Assembly (NCBI GenBank): GCA_964588175.1
Contig: CAZPNW010000119.1
Coordinates: 1 to 20,045 of the forward strand
Origin: JBAZTA01 sp964588175
GTDB taxonomy: Bacteria; Omnitrophota; Gorgyraeia; Gygaellales; Profunditerraquicolaceae
DNA length: 20,045 nucleotides
Reading direction: 5' to 3'
The position numbers and the translations under genes are program-made. The notes below the pieces were generated by a model, which ran no database searches, was not told the DNA's origin, and worked only from the letters and a program-made list of their open reading frames with translations. Below are positions 1 to 6,380 of this stretch, piece after piece. Within the stretch, counting starts at the first letter, position 1; each line of letters opens with the position of its first letter.

Positions 1-290
1 CGGGTTTCTGGAGTAAATTGATCATTTTCTTGGCGCTATGCAATGCGGGACATTTTTATTACGCGGCCATAGCGCTTTTAGCCAGCGTTATCACTCTGGC
101 GTATTTTCTTTCCATGCAGCGCAGGGTTTTCTTTGGCCGCCTGCGTCAAGGTTTAGAACAGGTAAAAGAAGTATCCGCGGGGTTGATCATTCCACAGGTA
201 CTGCTTGCGGCGATAATCATTGGGGTCGGTTTGTTGTTCCCGGTAATATTAAATACGTTTATTTTACCTATAGGAGATTTATTGCGATAA
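1..290 (+). CDS. NuoL/MrpD-like antiporter subunit of membrane hydrogenase, C-terminal fragment
   Basis: Only the last 95 or so residues are present. The open frame runs in from base 3 with no real start inside the window, so the gene is cut by the window edge. It opens with Gly-Phe-Trp-Ser-Lys, as seen in late transmembrane helices of proton-antiporter subunits (NuoL/NuoN/MrpD/HyfB family). At least two more hydrophobic segments follow, separated by a basic loop with Met-Gln-Arg-Arg-Val-Phe-Phe-Gly, typical of the C-terminal part of this family. It ends one base before the next gene, inside the hydrogenase operon, so it should be one of the ion-translocating membrane subunits. Which paralogue (NuoL, NuoM or NuoN type) cannot be told from this piece. 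Confidence 0.8.
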   Translation, partial: GFWSKLIIFLALCNAGHFYYAAIALLASVITLAYFLSMQRRVFFGRLRQGLEQVKEVSAGLIIPQVLLAAIIIGVGLLFPVILNTFILPIGDLLR

Positions 291-291
291 T

Positions 292-777
292 ATGGCACTG
301 AACCTGAGTTTGCTTATCATACTTATTATTTTAGCGTTATGGACGGTCATGACTACCCGGTTGGTCAGGTCGGTCATCGGGCTGGCCATGACGAGCGCTA
401 TACTTTCTATAATCATGTTCCGCCTGAATTCTCCCTTGGCCGCTGTCTTTGAGCTTTCGGTCTGTTCCGGTTTGATATCGGTTATTTTTGTCACGACCAT
501 TAGTTTTACCCAGCGCCTGACCCAGGACCAATTGCTCAGCCGTCAGAAAGAACGCCTGGGGAAATTCTGGTATCTGCCATTTATAATCATTTTGGCGGGT
601 ATTTTATTAAGTATGGTTAAAATGTCGCTTTCCCTTACGTCATCTCCGGCAGCCTTTGAACAGGATGTCAGGAATGTCTTATGGAATTTACGCCATCTCG
701 ACCTTTTGGGGCAGGTCGTCCTGCTTCTGGCAGGGGCGTTTGGCGTGGTCGTCCTTTTTAAGGAGAAGAACCGATGA
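292..777 (+). CDS. NuoJ-like membrane subunit of group 4 hydrogenase
   Basis: This 161-residue protein is almost entirely membrane-embedded, with hydrophobic segments near residues 4-20, 27-44, 52-72, 94-113 and 138-156. Length and topology fit NuoJ (complex I ND6). The third segment, with Glu54 and Gly60 followed by a Val-Ile-Phe-Val run, resembles the NuoJ TM3 that carries the pi-bulge. MbhD-like (DUF4040) subunits of Mbh hydrogenases are the other possibility. It starts one base after the antiporter stop and overlaps the next gene by 4 bases (ATGA), so translation is probably coupled. A TAGGAG sequence lies upstream of the ATG, though rather far away. The role in ion transfer is inferred from family and position. 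Confidence 0.75.
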   Translation: MALNLSLLIILIILALWTVMTTRLVRSVIGLAMTSAILSIIMFRLNSPLAAVFELSVCSGLISVIFVTTISFTQRLTQDQLLSRQKERLGKFWYLPFIIILAGILLSMVKMSLSLTSSPAAFEQDVRNVLWNLRHLDLLGQVVLLLAGAFGVVVLFKEKNR

Positions 778-1094
778 ACCCGATGTTAAGCCAATTATTC
801 TGGCCGTTCAGTATTTTTGTCATTCTTTTGTTCATTGCCGGCTTATATTGTATCCTGGCAACGTTTAACCTGCTCAGGGCGGTCATCGGCGTGGAGATCC
901 TCATCAAAGGGGTGACCCTGCTTATTATTCTGGTCGGTTATATAACCGGCAATATGGCGTTAGCGCAGGCGCTGGTAATTACTTTGATCGTTGTTGAAGT
1001 TGTGATCATGGTTGTCGCCGGGGGCGTGATCTTATGTATTTTTAAGCATAATCAAACAATTGACACGCGTAAATTAAATAATTTAAAAGGATAG
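774..1094 (+). CDS. NuoK-like membrane subunit of group 4 hydrogenase
   Basis: A 106-residue protein with three hydrophobic helices, the size and topology of NuoK/ND4L/HyfE/MrpC. Two acidic residues sit inside membrane segments: Glu41 (VGVEIL-like context, helix 2) and Glu75 (helix 3). They match the paired membrane glutamates that NuoK uses in its proton path. The ATG overlaps the NuoJ-like stop as ATGA, and an AAGGAG Shine-Dalgarno lies 7 bases upstream. The C-terminal tail (about residues 90-106) is polar. Position among nuoJ- and nuoA-like genes supports the call. The assignment to the NuoK/MrpC superfamily is firm; the exact subfamily is not. Confidence 0.82.
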   Translation: MNPMLSQLFWPFSIFVILLFIAGLYCILATFNLLRAVIGVEILIKGVTLLIILVGYITGNMALAQALVITLIVVEVVIMVVAGGVILCIFKHNQTIDTRKLNNLKG

Positions 1095-1099
1095 AGGCG

Positions 1100-1441
1100 A
1101 TGCATCAAAATTTATTACTTACTCCTCCGGTAGCTTTTTTGATCGTTTTTTCCGCGATATCGGTATTATCGTTCTTGTTTTCAAAATTAGCATTCCGTAA
1201 AGATAAAAGAAGCACGGATTCAAAAAAAGCGTATTCTTGCGGCGAGGATTTCTCAGGGCACCTGATACAGCCGGATTACACGCAGTTTTTCCCGTTCGCC
1301 TTTTTCTTTACCCTGCTGCACGTTGTCGCTTTGATGATCGCGACGGTCCCGACGGAGACGCTCGAGACCTTTGCCATCGCTGTCGTTTACGTGCTGGGGG
1401 CGGTCATCGGTTTGTGTATTCTTTTAAGGAAGGATGATTAG
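1100..1441 (+). CDS. NuoA-like membrane subunit of group 4 hydrogenase
   Basis: A 113-residue protein with three hydrophobic helices, near residues 10-30, 64-83 and 90-110. A long polar loop holds a Tyr-Ser-Cys-Gly-Glu-Asp motif, which corresponds to the conserved YECG region in the first loop of NuoA/ND3. In complex I that loop approaches the quinone cavity. Length is typical for NuoA (about 120-150 residues). An AAGGATAGAGG Shine-Dalgarno precedes the ATG, and the gene overlaps the next one by 8 bases. A NuoA homologue is not part of the classical Ech, Hyc, Hyf or Mbh subunit sets, so its presence makes this complex more complex-I-like than most. The call rests on motif, topology and gene order. 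Confidence 0.72.
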   Translation: MHQNLLLTPPVAFLIVFSAISVLSFLFSKLAFRKDKRSTDSKKAYSCGEDFSGHLIQPDYTQFFPFAFFFTLLHVVALMIATVPTETLETFAIAVVYVLGAVIGLCILLRKDD

Positions 1442-1916
1442 CATGGGAACGTTACGGAGGATCGTTAATTGGGCGCGCATCAAATCTCCCTGGATACTGC
1501 ACTTTAATACCGGGGCTTGCAACGCCTGCGATATCGAGATCATCGCGTCTTTGACGCCTCATTATGACCTGGAACGCTTCGGGGTGGTTTTAAAAGGGAC
1601 CCCGCGCCATGCCGATGTCTTGATCTGTTCCGGGCCGGTCACTAAACAGATAGAAGAGCGGCTGGTGATGATCTACGAACAGATGGCAGAGCCTAAGTTT
1701 GTGGTTGCTGTCGGCACCTGCGCCTGCAGTGGAGGCGTCTTTAACGGCTGTTATAATGTTTTGGGAGGTATCGATACGGTTTTACCGGTGTCGGCATATA
1801 TCCCGGGATGCCCGGCAAGCCCCAAAGCGATCATTGACGGTGTAGTGAAGTTATTGGGAAGCCTTAAGGAAGAGCCGAAGAAAAAAACAGCTCTGCCGGA
1901 ACTTAAAAAAACCTAA
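1434..1916 (+). CDS. NuoB-like [NiFe] hydrogenase small subunit (group 4)
   Basis: This is the soluble subunit (160 residues) that carries the single [4Fe-4S] cluster next to the NiFe site and passes electrons between it and the ferredoxin-like subunit. Cluster ligands are visible: Cys29-x2-Cys32 (GACNACD), Cys96 (GTCACSGG) and Cys126 (IPGCPASP), the arrangement of EchC/HycG/MbhJ and NuoB. The length matches those proteins, with no signal peptide, as expected for a cytoplasm-facing subunit. Two starts are possible: ATG 1434, overlapping the previous gene by 8 bases, and ATG 1443, which is better spaced from the AAGGA at 1426-1434. The N-terminus is therefore uncertain by three residues. The C-terminal tail is rich in lysine. 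Confidence 0.93.
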   Translation: MISMGTLRRIVNWARIKSPWILHFNTGACNACDIEIIASLTPHYDLERFGVVLKGTPRHADVLICSGPVTKQIEERLVMIYEQMAEPKFVVAVGTCACSGGVFNGCYNVLGGIDTVLPVSAYIPGCPASPKAIIDGVVKLLGSLKEEPKKKTALPELKKT

Positions 1917-1927
1917 AGGATGAGGAA

Positions 1928-2410
1928 ATGTCTTTAGAAGATAATATCAAACATGAGCTCGAAGAACAATTCCCCTTTTTAGCGCCTGCCATAACGATAA
2001 AACGGCAGCGCAGGATCTTTGTCGAGGTCCCTCAGGAAAAGTTCCTTGAAGTCTTCCGCTATCTGATCACGAAATGCCAATTTTCCATCCTTTCGGCTAT
2101 CACGGGTATGGATGAGGGGAATAATATGTTCGGTGTGATATACAATCTTTGCCGGGAAACAGGGCAGATGTGCCTGCTGCGGATACATGTCCCTCGTGAA
2201 AATCCCCGGGTCACAACAGTAACCGGTTGCTTTCCCAGCGCTGAGGCGTATGAACGCGAGTTGGTTGACTTGTTAGGGATACAGGTAGAAGGTTTACCTG
2301 CGGGCCATCGCTATCCGCTGCCGGATAATTGGCCGCAGGGAGAGTTCCCGTTGCGTAAGGAATGGCATTCGCAGGCGCCTCAGGAAAATAAGGAGAATCC
2401 AGATGTATAA
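1928..2410 (+). CDS. NuoC-like subunit of group 4 hydrogenase
   Basis: A 160-residue protein equivalent to NuoC, to the N-terminal part of HycE, or to EchD/MbhK. The diagnostic part is the C-terminal signature: an ERELVDLLGI segment at about residues 109-118, followed by a Gly-Leu-Pro-x-Gly-His-Arg-Tyr-Pro-Leu stretch and a terminal PLRKEW. This matches the ErEvyDlfGI...PLRKdy signature of complex I 30-kDa subunits. It is structural and binds no cofactor. Start choice is supported by an AAGGATGAGG sequence just before the ATG. It overlaps the large-subunit gene by 8 bases, so NuoC and NuoD homologues are separate proteins here, unlike in HycE or HyfG. Confidence 0.9.
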   Translation: MSLEDNIKHELEEQFPFLAPAITIKRQRRIFVEVPQEKFLEVFRYLITKCQFSILSAITGMDEGNNMFGVIYNLCRETGQMCLLRIHVPRENPRVTTVTGCFPSAEAYERELVDLLGIQVEGLPAGHRYPLPDNWPQGEFPLRKEWHSQAPQENKENPDV

Positions 2411-3638
2411 ACCCGGAGATGTCCGTATACCGTTGGGGCCGCAGCATCCGGCTTTGAAAGAACCGGAAAGCTTTATGATCACGCTGCGGGGTGAAAAGAT
2501 AACTTCGATCAATATAAAGATAGGATATAATCATCGCGGTATTGAAAAAGCCTGCGAAGAACGCACCTATATCCAGGACCTGTACCTTATCGAGCGCATC
2601 TGCGGGATTTGTTCGCATTCGCATTCAACGTGTTTTGTCCAGGCAGTCGAAGAGATCGCCGGGATCGATGTCCCCCGGCGCGCTTTGTATATCCGCACGC
2701 TCGTGGCTGAATTAGAGCGGGTGCACAGCCATTTATTGTGGTTAGGCGTGGCAGGCCATGAGATCGGATTTGATACGTTGTTGATGTATACCTGGCGCGA
2801 CCGCGAGATCGTTATGGATATTTTGGCGCAATTGACCGGGAACAGGGTCAATTACGGGATCAATACGATAGGCGGCGTGCGGCGCGATATTTCAGAGGAG
2901 CATAAAAAAGATATCCTGAAAGCGATGGATACTTTGGAAGATCGGACGCTCTATTACGTTGGTGTAGCCCAGGAAGAGGTCACTATTATTAAGCGTTTGT
3001 CGGGGGTCGGGATGTTGAAATATGATGACGCGATAAAATTAGCCGCGGTCGGCCCGACGGCGCGCGCCTCAGGCGTTAAGCGAGATGTCCGGCATGACGA
3101 TCCGTACGCGGCGTATGGAGAACTGGATTTCAAGGTCATCACTGATACCCGTTGCGATGTTTATGGCAGGACAGTGGTGCGCCTTTTGGAATTGATGGAG
3201 TCCTATAAGATCATCCGTCAGATAATCGCCAATCTCCCTGAAGGCCCGGTAACGGCCAAGGCCCCGCGGAAGATACCCGCGGGAGAAGCAGTGAGCCGTT
3301 ATGAAGCCCCGCGCGGGGAAGATGTGCATTATGTGAAAGCCAATGGCACGGATAAGCCCGACCGTGTTAAGGTCAGGCCCCCGACATTAGCGAATATTCA
3401 GGCAGTCTCCCACATGCTTGAGGACCGCTACCTGGCGGATATGCCGATCGTGGTCGCGGCGATCGACCCGTGTTTTTCCTGCACCGACCGGATGATCTCG
3501 ATACATGATCTGGACAACCGAAAGACAACGGTTCTTCCCTGGGAAGACCTGCATGTACAGAGTATTGAGTGGCATAAACAGCGGGGGGTCGATTTTTCAG
3601 GGTTAAACAGGAAGTTGCGGAAACTCAAGAACAGATAA
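2403..3638 (+). CDS. NuoD-like [NiFe] hydrogenase large subunit (group 4)
   Basis: The catalytic subunit (411 residues) that holds the NiFe(CN)2CO centre and carries out 2H+ + 2e- <-> H2. Both metal-binding motifs are intact: RICGICSHSH, giving Cys67 and Cys70 as N-terminal ligands, and DPCFSCTDR, giving Cys357 and Cys360. True NuoD proteins lack these cysteines, so this is a hydrogenase and not a complex I subunit. After Arg363 come 48 further residues. In E. coli HycE, HycI cleaves directly after the same DPCxSCTDR motif, so this tail is probably a maturation peptide removed after Ni insertion. The HycI-like protease gene closes the operon. A Shine-Dalgarno AGGAG precedes the ATG. The subgroup within group 4 is not determined. 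Confidence 0.96.
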   Translation: MYKPGDVRIPLGPQHPALKEPESFMITLRGEKITSINIKIGYNHRGIEKACEERTYIQDLYLIERICGICSHSHSTCFVQAVEEIAGIDVPRRALYIRTLVAELERVHSHLLWLGVAGHEIGFDTLLMYTWRDREIVMDILAQLTGNRVNYGINTIGGVRRDISEEHKKDILKAMDTLEDRTLYYVGVAQEEVTIIKRLSGVGMLKYDDAIKLAAVGPTARASGVKRDVRHDDPYAAYGELDFKVITDTRCDVYGRTVVRLLELMESYKIIRQIIANLPEGPVTAKAPRKIPAGEAVSRYEAPRGEDVHYVKANGTDKPDRVKVRPPTLANIQAVSHMLEDRYLADMPIVVAAIDPCFSCTDRMISIHDLDNRKTTVLPWEDLHVQSIEWHKQRGVDFSGLNRKLRKLKNR

Positions 3639-3639
3639 A

Positions 3640-4581
3640 ATGTTAAAAACACTTCTTCAAATTTTAGTTTTTCCCGGTATATTGTTTTTGTTTGCTTTTG
3701 CCTTTGCGGTTGAATTTGTTGACCGCAGGATCTACGCGCGCATCCAGAACAGGATGGGCCCGCCCTGGTTCCAGCCGGTCGCGGATTTCATTAAGCTGCT
3801 GGGGAAGGAAGAGGTTGTGCCGGAAGCTGCCGATATGACTGTTTTTAAGGGGATGCCGATAATCGCGCTGACAACGTCGATAACCGCGTTCTTTTATATC
3901 GCCTTATGGAGCACGCAGGCCCTTTTTTCTTTTAACGGCGATGTGATCGTTGTTTTATACCTTTTAACTATTCCGACGCTGACTTATTTCCTCGGCGGTT
4001 GGTATTCGCGTTCGGTTTACGCGATGATCGGGGCGGTGCGTTCCCTGACACAGCTTTTTGCTTATGAAGTCCCGCTTTTTATGGCTATATTGGCGTCCGC
4101 GCTCCTGGCAAATACCTGGTCGCTCAGTGAGATGGCTTCTTTTTATAGCAGGCATCCCTGGTATTGGATGTGTAACCTGACGGGATTCGCTATTTCCTTG
4201 ATCGCGTTACTGGGAAAACTTGAGAAAACACCCTTTGATATCCCTGAAGCGGAAACTGAAGTGGTGGCGGGATGTTTTACGGAATATGGCGGACGCCTTT
4301 TGGCGACGTTCAGGCTGGCGATCAGCGTGGAAATGGTGGTGGGAGCGTCTCTTTTAGCGGCGGTCTTCCTGCCGTTCGGGTTGAACCTGCCTGCGGGAAT
4401 AAATTTTATCGTTTATGTCGCTAAAGTATTTTTCATAGTAAGTATACTGGCTGTTTTACGTTCGATCCTTGCGCGTTTGCGCCTTGATCAAATGATCAAT
4501 TTATGCTGGAAGTATTTCGCGCCTGTGGCGTTCCTGCAGGTTTTATTTAACCTTGCTGTCAAAGAGTTTTTTGTAAAATGA
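3640..4581 (+). CDS. NuoH-like membrane anchor subunit of group 4 hydrogenase
   Basis: A 313-residue polytopic membrane protein equivalent to NuoH/HycD/EchB/MbhM, which anchors the hydrophilic arm and links it to the ion-pumping subunits. Family signatures are clear: an Arg-Ile-Gln-x-Arg-Met-Gly-Pro segment followed by Asp-Phe-x-Lys-Leu-x-x-Lys-Glu (about residues 35-55), and the cytoplasmic loop EKTPFDIPEAETE followed by Glu-Tyr-Gly-Gly (about residues 194-222). About eight hydrophobic helices are visible, the usual number. It starts one base after the large-subunit stop without a recognisable Shine-Dalgarno, which points to coupled translation, and it overlaps the next gene by 4 bases. Confidence 0.95.
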   Translation: MLKTLLQILVFPGILFLFAFAFAVEFVDRRIYARIQNRMGPPWFQPVADFIKLLGKEEVVPEAADMTVFKGMPIIALTTSITAFFYIALWSTQALFSFNGDVIVVLYLLTIPTLTYFLGGWYSRSVYAMIGAVRSLTQLFAYEVPLFMAILASALLANTWSLSEMASFYSRHPWYWMCNLTGFAISLIALLGKLEKTPFDIPEAETEVVAGCFTEYGGRLLATFRLAISVEMVVGASLLAAVFLPFGLNLPAGINFIVYVAKVFFIVSILAVLRSILARLRLDQMINLCWKYFAPVAFLQVLFNLAVKEFFVK

Positions 4582-4955
4582 AAAAGCCGGGAAAGATCCT
4601 TAAAGAAGCGTTGCGGTACCTGGTGAGAAAGCCGGTTACCATCAATTATCCCAGCCAAAAGCATGAAATGGCTGAAGGGTTCCGGGGGCGGCTGCATTTT
4701 ACCGCGGAGCTGTGTATCGGCTGTAAGATGTGCATGCGCGACTGTCCGTCGGGAGCCATCGTTATCAATAAGATAGAGGATAAGAAATTTGTTGCCCAGA
4801 TCGATATGGGGAAATGTATTTACTGCGCGCAATGCGTTGATTCCTGCCCTAAAAAAGCCCTGGAATATACGGGGCATTTCGAGCTGGCCCAGTTAAAGCG
4901 CGATAAGTTAAAGGTCACCTTTCATGCGGCTCCTCAAGAAAAAACTCAAAAATAA
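4578..4955 (+). CDS. NuoI-like 2x[4Fe-4S] ferredoxin subunit of group 4 hydrogenase
   Basis: This 125-residue protein is the polyferredoxin wire of the complex, equivalent to NuoI/HycF/EchF/MbhN, and would accept electrons from (or give them to) a soluble ferredoxin. Two classic cluster motifs are present: Cys46-x2-Cys49-x2-Cys52-x3-Cys56-Pro and Cys80-x2-Cys83-x2-Cys86-x3-Cys90-Pro. The N-terminal 40 residues are basic, as in NuoI. No NuoE/F/G-type NADH module is seen in the visible part of the operon, which favours ferredoxin over NADH as partner, although upstream genes are missing. The start overlaps the nuoH-like stop as ATGA; the 3' end overlaps the protease gene by 32 bases. Confidence 0.94.
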   Translation: MKKPGKILKEALRYLVRKPVTINYPSQKHEMAEGFRGRLHFTAELCIGCKMCMRDCPSGAIVINKIEDKKFVAQIDMGKCIYCAQCVDSCPKKALEYTGHFELAQLKRDKLKVTFHAAPQEKTQK

Positions 4956-5424
4956 ACTTTCCGGCGCCCGGCGTATCGCGGTTTTGGGGGTAGGTTCCGA
5001 TATCTGCAGCGATGATGTGGCGGGTATGCGTGTGGCTGAGTGTTTAAAGACAGGGCTTAAAGCATGCCGGAGTAAAGTCAAATTTAAATTCTTTGCCGGC
5101 GGGACCGCGCCGGAAAATTTTACGGGAGAGATCAAAAAGTTCAAGCCGTCACATTTGATCATCATTGATTGCGCTGATTTCGGTAAGAAGCCGGGTGAGG
5201 TTTCAATGTTCGGGATAGAGGAGATCGGCGGTATAACTTTCAGCACGCATCGCCTGCCTGCCAATATTATGGCTGATTACCTGATGCAGTCGGTGAAATG
5301 CGACTGCCTTATTGTCGGTATCCAGCCGAAGACCCTTCAATTTGGCGAGGAGCTTTCCAAAGAAGTCAGCCGGTCCGTTAATTCGCTGGTGAGCGCCATG
5401 CGCGAAGCGTTTGAAGAGCTCTAA
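4924..5424 (+). CDS. hycI: Hydrogenase maturation endopeptidase, HycI type
   Basis: This aspartic-type, nickel-sensing endopeptidase (166 residues; E. coli HycI has 156) would remove the C-terminal peptide of the large subunit encoded earlier in the operon. The alignment to HycI is good by eye: LGVGSDICSDDVAG near the N-terminus, then GGTAPEN, LIIIDCADFGKKPGE and FSTHRLP, and near the end IVGIQP. The three HycI metal ligands Asp16, Asp62 and His90 correspond to Asp31, Asp82 and His109 here. The start lies 32 bases inside the upstream gene, in another frame; a weak AAAGG precedes it. The overlap gives tight coupling of protease and hydrogenase synthesis. It is the last gene of the operon. Confidence 0.93.
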   Translation: MRLLKKKLKNKLSGARRIAVLGVGSDICSDDVAGMRVAECLKTGLKACRSKVKFKFFAGGTAPENFTGEIKKFKPSHLIIIDCADFGKKPGEVSMFGIEEIGGITFSTHRLPANIMADYLMQSVKCDCLIVGIQPKTLQFGEELSKEVSRSVNSLVSAMREAFEEL

Positions 5425-5453
5425 GGCACATTCGGTTTTCGGTTAAGATTGAT

Positions 5454-5503
5454 AAGACCGGGACTTAAGTTGTAGTATTTTATTATTAATAAGTCCCGGT
5501 CTT
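5454..5503. repeat. 14-bp inverted repeat with AAGACCGGG box
   Basis: Arms 5454-5467 and 5490-5503 are perfect reverse complements of 14 bp around a 22-base AT-rich loop. Each arm carries the 9-mer AAGACCGGG. It sits 30 bases after the hydrogenase operon. No T-run follows the right arm, so it is not a typical intrinsic terminator. Confidence 0.8.
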
Positions 5504-5526
5504 GAAATGGCTGGAGCGTGTATATC

Positions 5527-5578
5527 CAAGACCCGGTCTTATCGGGAATAGGTAATGGCGACCCAAGACCGGGTCTTG
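5527..5578. repeat. Pair of near-palindromes with AAGACCGGG boxes
   Basis: Two 13-bp near-palindromes (5528-5540 and 5565-5577: AAGACC, one centre base, GGTCTT) are also reverse complements of each other: 5527-5540 pairs perfectly over 14 bp with 5565-5578. Together with the inverted repeat at 5454-5503 this gives four AAGACCGGG boxes in 125 bases. The second palindrome ends 13 bases before the -35 box of the tadA promoter. They could be operators, a cruciform or REP-like repeats. Confidence 0.8.
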
Positions 5579-5591
5579 TTGCACATACTTC

Positions 5592-5620
5592 TTGAAAAGA
5601 AATTCAAACGTGCGTATAAT
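5592..5620 (+). promoter_or_regulatory. Sigma-70-type promoter of tadA
   Basis: TTGAAA (5592-5597), a 17-base spacer, then TATAAT (5615-5620). This is close to consensus in both boxes and spacing. Transcription should start around 5627, about 33 bases before the tadA ATG. Confidence 0.8.
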
Positions 5621-5659
5621 AATCCCTTTATAACTCAATACTGCTGTTAAAAGTCAATT

Positions 5660-6127
5660 ATGTTAAAAGACCATCATATAGAGTTTATGCGGGAAGCTTT
5701 GAAAGAGGCTCAGCGCGCTTTTGATGAAGATGAAGTGCCGGTAGGTGCGGTGATCGTGCATGAAGGCAGGGTCATTGCCCGGGGGTATAACCAGGTCGAG
5801 CGGTTGAAAGACCCGACAGCTCACGCGGAGATGCTGGCATTGACTTCCGCGACGAACTCGCTTGCCACAAAGTGGTTGAATGGGGCTTCCTTGTATGTTA
5901 CAATTGAGCCCTGTAGCATGTGCGCGGGTGCGCTGGTCCTGGCGCGGGTGAAATCAGTGATCTTTGGAGCCGTTGACCCTAAAACAGGCGCCTGCGGGTC
6001 GATTGTCAATATCATCAATAATAAAAAGTTGAATCATCGGATACTGGTTAAAAAAGGTGTCCTTAAAGACGAGTGCGGATCGTTATTGACGGAGTTCTTT
6101 AAGAAAAAGAGAGCCGAGAGGAATTAG
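5660..6127 (+). CDS. tadA: tRNA(adenine-34) deaminase TadA
   Basis: TadA converts A34 of tRNA-Arg(ACG) to inosine in the cytoplasm, an essential wobble modification. The 155-residue length is normal. The zinc and catalytic motif of the cytidine/deoxycytidylate deaminase fold is complete: His55-Ala-Glu57 (in PTAHAE) and Pro-Cys85-Ser-Met-Cys88. The TadA-specific Phe-Gly-Ala-x-Asp-x-Lys-x-Gly-Ala segment is at about residues 102-111. A clear promoter lies just upstream, but the ATG has no strong Shine-Dalgarno. In many bacteria, such as Bacillus, tadA lies near tRNA-Ser, dnaX and recR. Here the tRNA-Ser is 0.6 kb and dnaX 6.5 kb downstream, so the old neighbourhood seems to have been opened by accessory DNA. 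Confidence 0.96.
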   Translation: MLKDHHIEFMREALKEAQRAFDEDEVPVGAVIVHEGRVIARGYNQVERLKDPTAHAEMLALTSATNSLATKWLNGASLYVTIEPCSMCAGALVLARVKSVIFGAVDPKTGACGSIVNIINNKKLNHRILVKKGVLKDECGSLLTEFFKKKRAERN

Positions 6128-6183
6128 TGAGGGGTATTCTTAGTGTCGTTGCGGGAAATTTTTGAAGATAGATTAATGAGGTT

Positions 6184-6278
6184 TTTGCCCCTTGCTTAAG
6201 CACTTGAATATTTCTAAAAATTTCTAGATGGATAGCGGGTTAATTTTTAGAAATATTCTGCGTAAGCTTCGGGACAAA
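6184..6278. repeat. Long imperfect foldback (inverted repeat)
   Basis: The core arms 6206-6222 and 6242-6258 are perfect 17-bp reverse complements around a 19-base loop. Pairing continues outward with small bulges: 6194-6202 with 6259-6267 (one mismatch) and TTTG-CCC with GGG-CAAA type pairs out to 6184 and 6278. The transcript would form a hairpin of nearly 40 bp. It is AT-rich, lies 56 bases after tadA and ends just before the tRNA-Ser fragment. No T-run follows. Confidence 0.8.
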
Positions 6279-6295
6279 GATTTATTTCATAAATC

Positions 6296-6316
6296 TTTGG
6301 AGAGGTGGCTGAGCGG
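6296..6316 (+). pseudogene. 5' fragment of tRNA-Ser (direct repeat of 6737-6757)
   Basis: These 21 bases are identical to 6737-6757: TTT plus the first 18 bases of the intact tRNA-Ser(GCU), covering the 5' acceptor strand and the start of the D-arm. The identity stops abruptly inside the D-loop and no anticodon arm follows, so this copy cannot make a tRNA. Instead it runs into hairpins and a GIY-YIG nuclease gene. Confidence 0.9.
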
Positions 6317-6364
6317 ACATTTTCGCGCAAGCGAAAATGTTCTCGAACCCTGACGAAGTCAGGG
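6317..6364 (+). repeat. Two consecutive stem-loops after the tRNA-Ser fragment
   Basis: The first stem is a perfect 10-bp hairpin (6317-6326 with 6331-6340) closed by a GCAA tetraloop of the GNRA class. The second is a 7-bp hairpin (6348-6354 CCCTGAC with 6358-6364) with a GAA triloop. TCTC at 6341-6344 can pair with GAGA at 6366-6369 to enclose the second stem. Such regular folding suggests a structured RNA or a palindromic repeat. Confidence 0.75.
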
Positions 6365-6380
6365 TGAGAGATCTGAGACG

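Noticed and set aside
2211..2851. Minus-strand ORFs opposite the hydrogenase genes
   Set aside because: They are shadows of strongly supported nuoC- and nuoD-like genes and have no recognisable domains.
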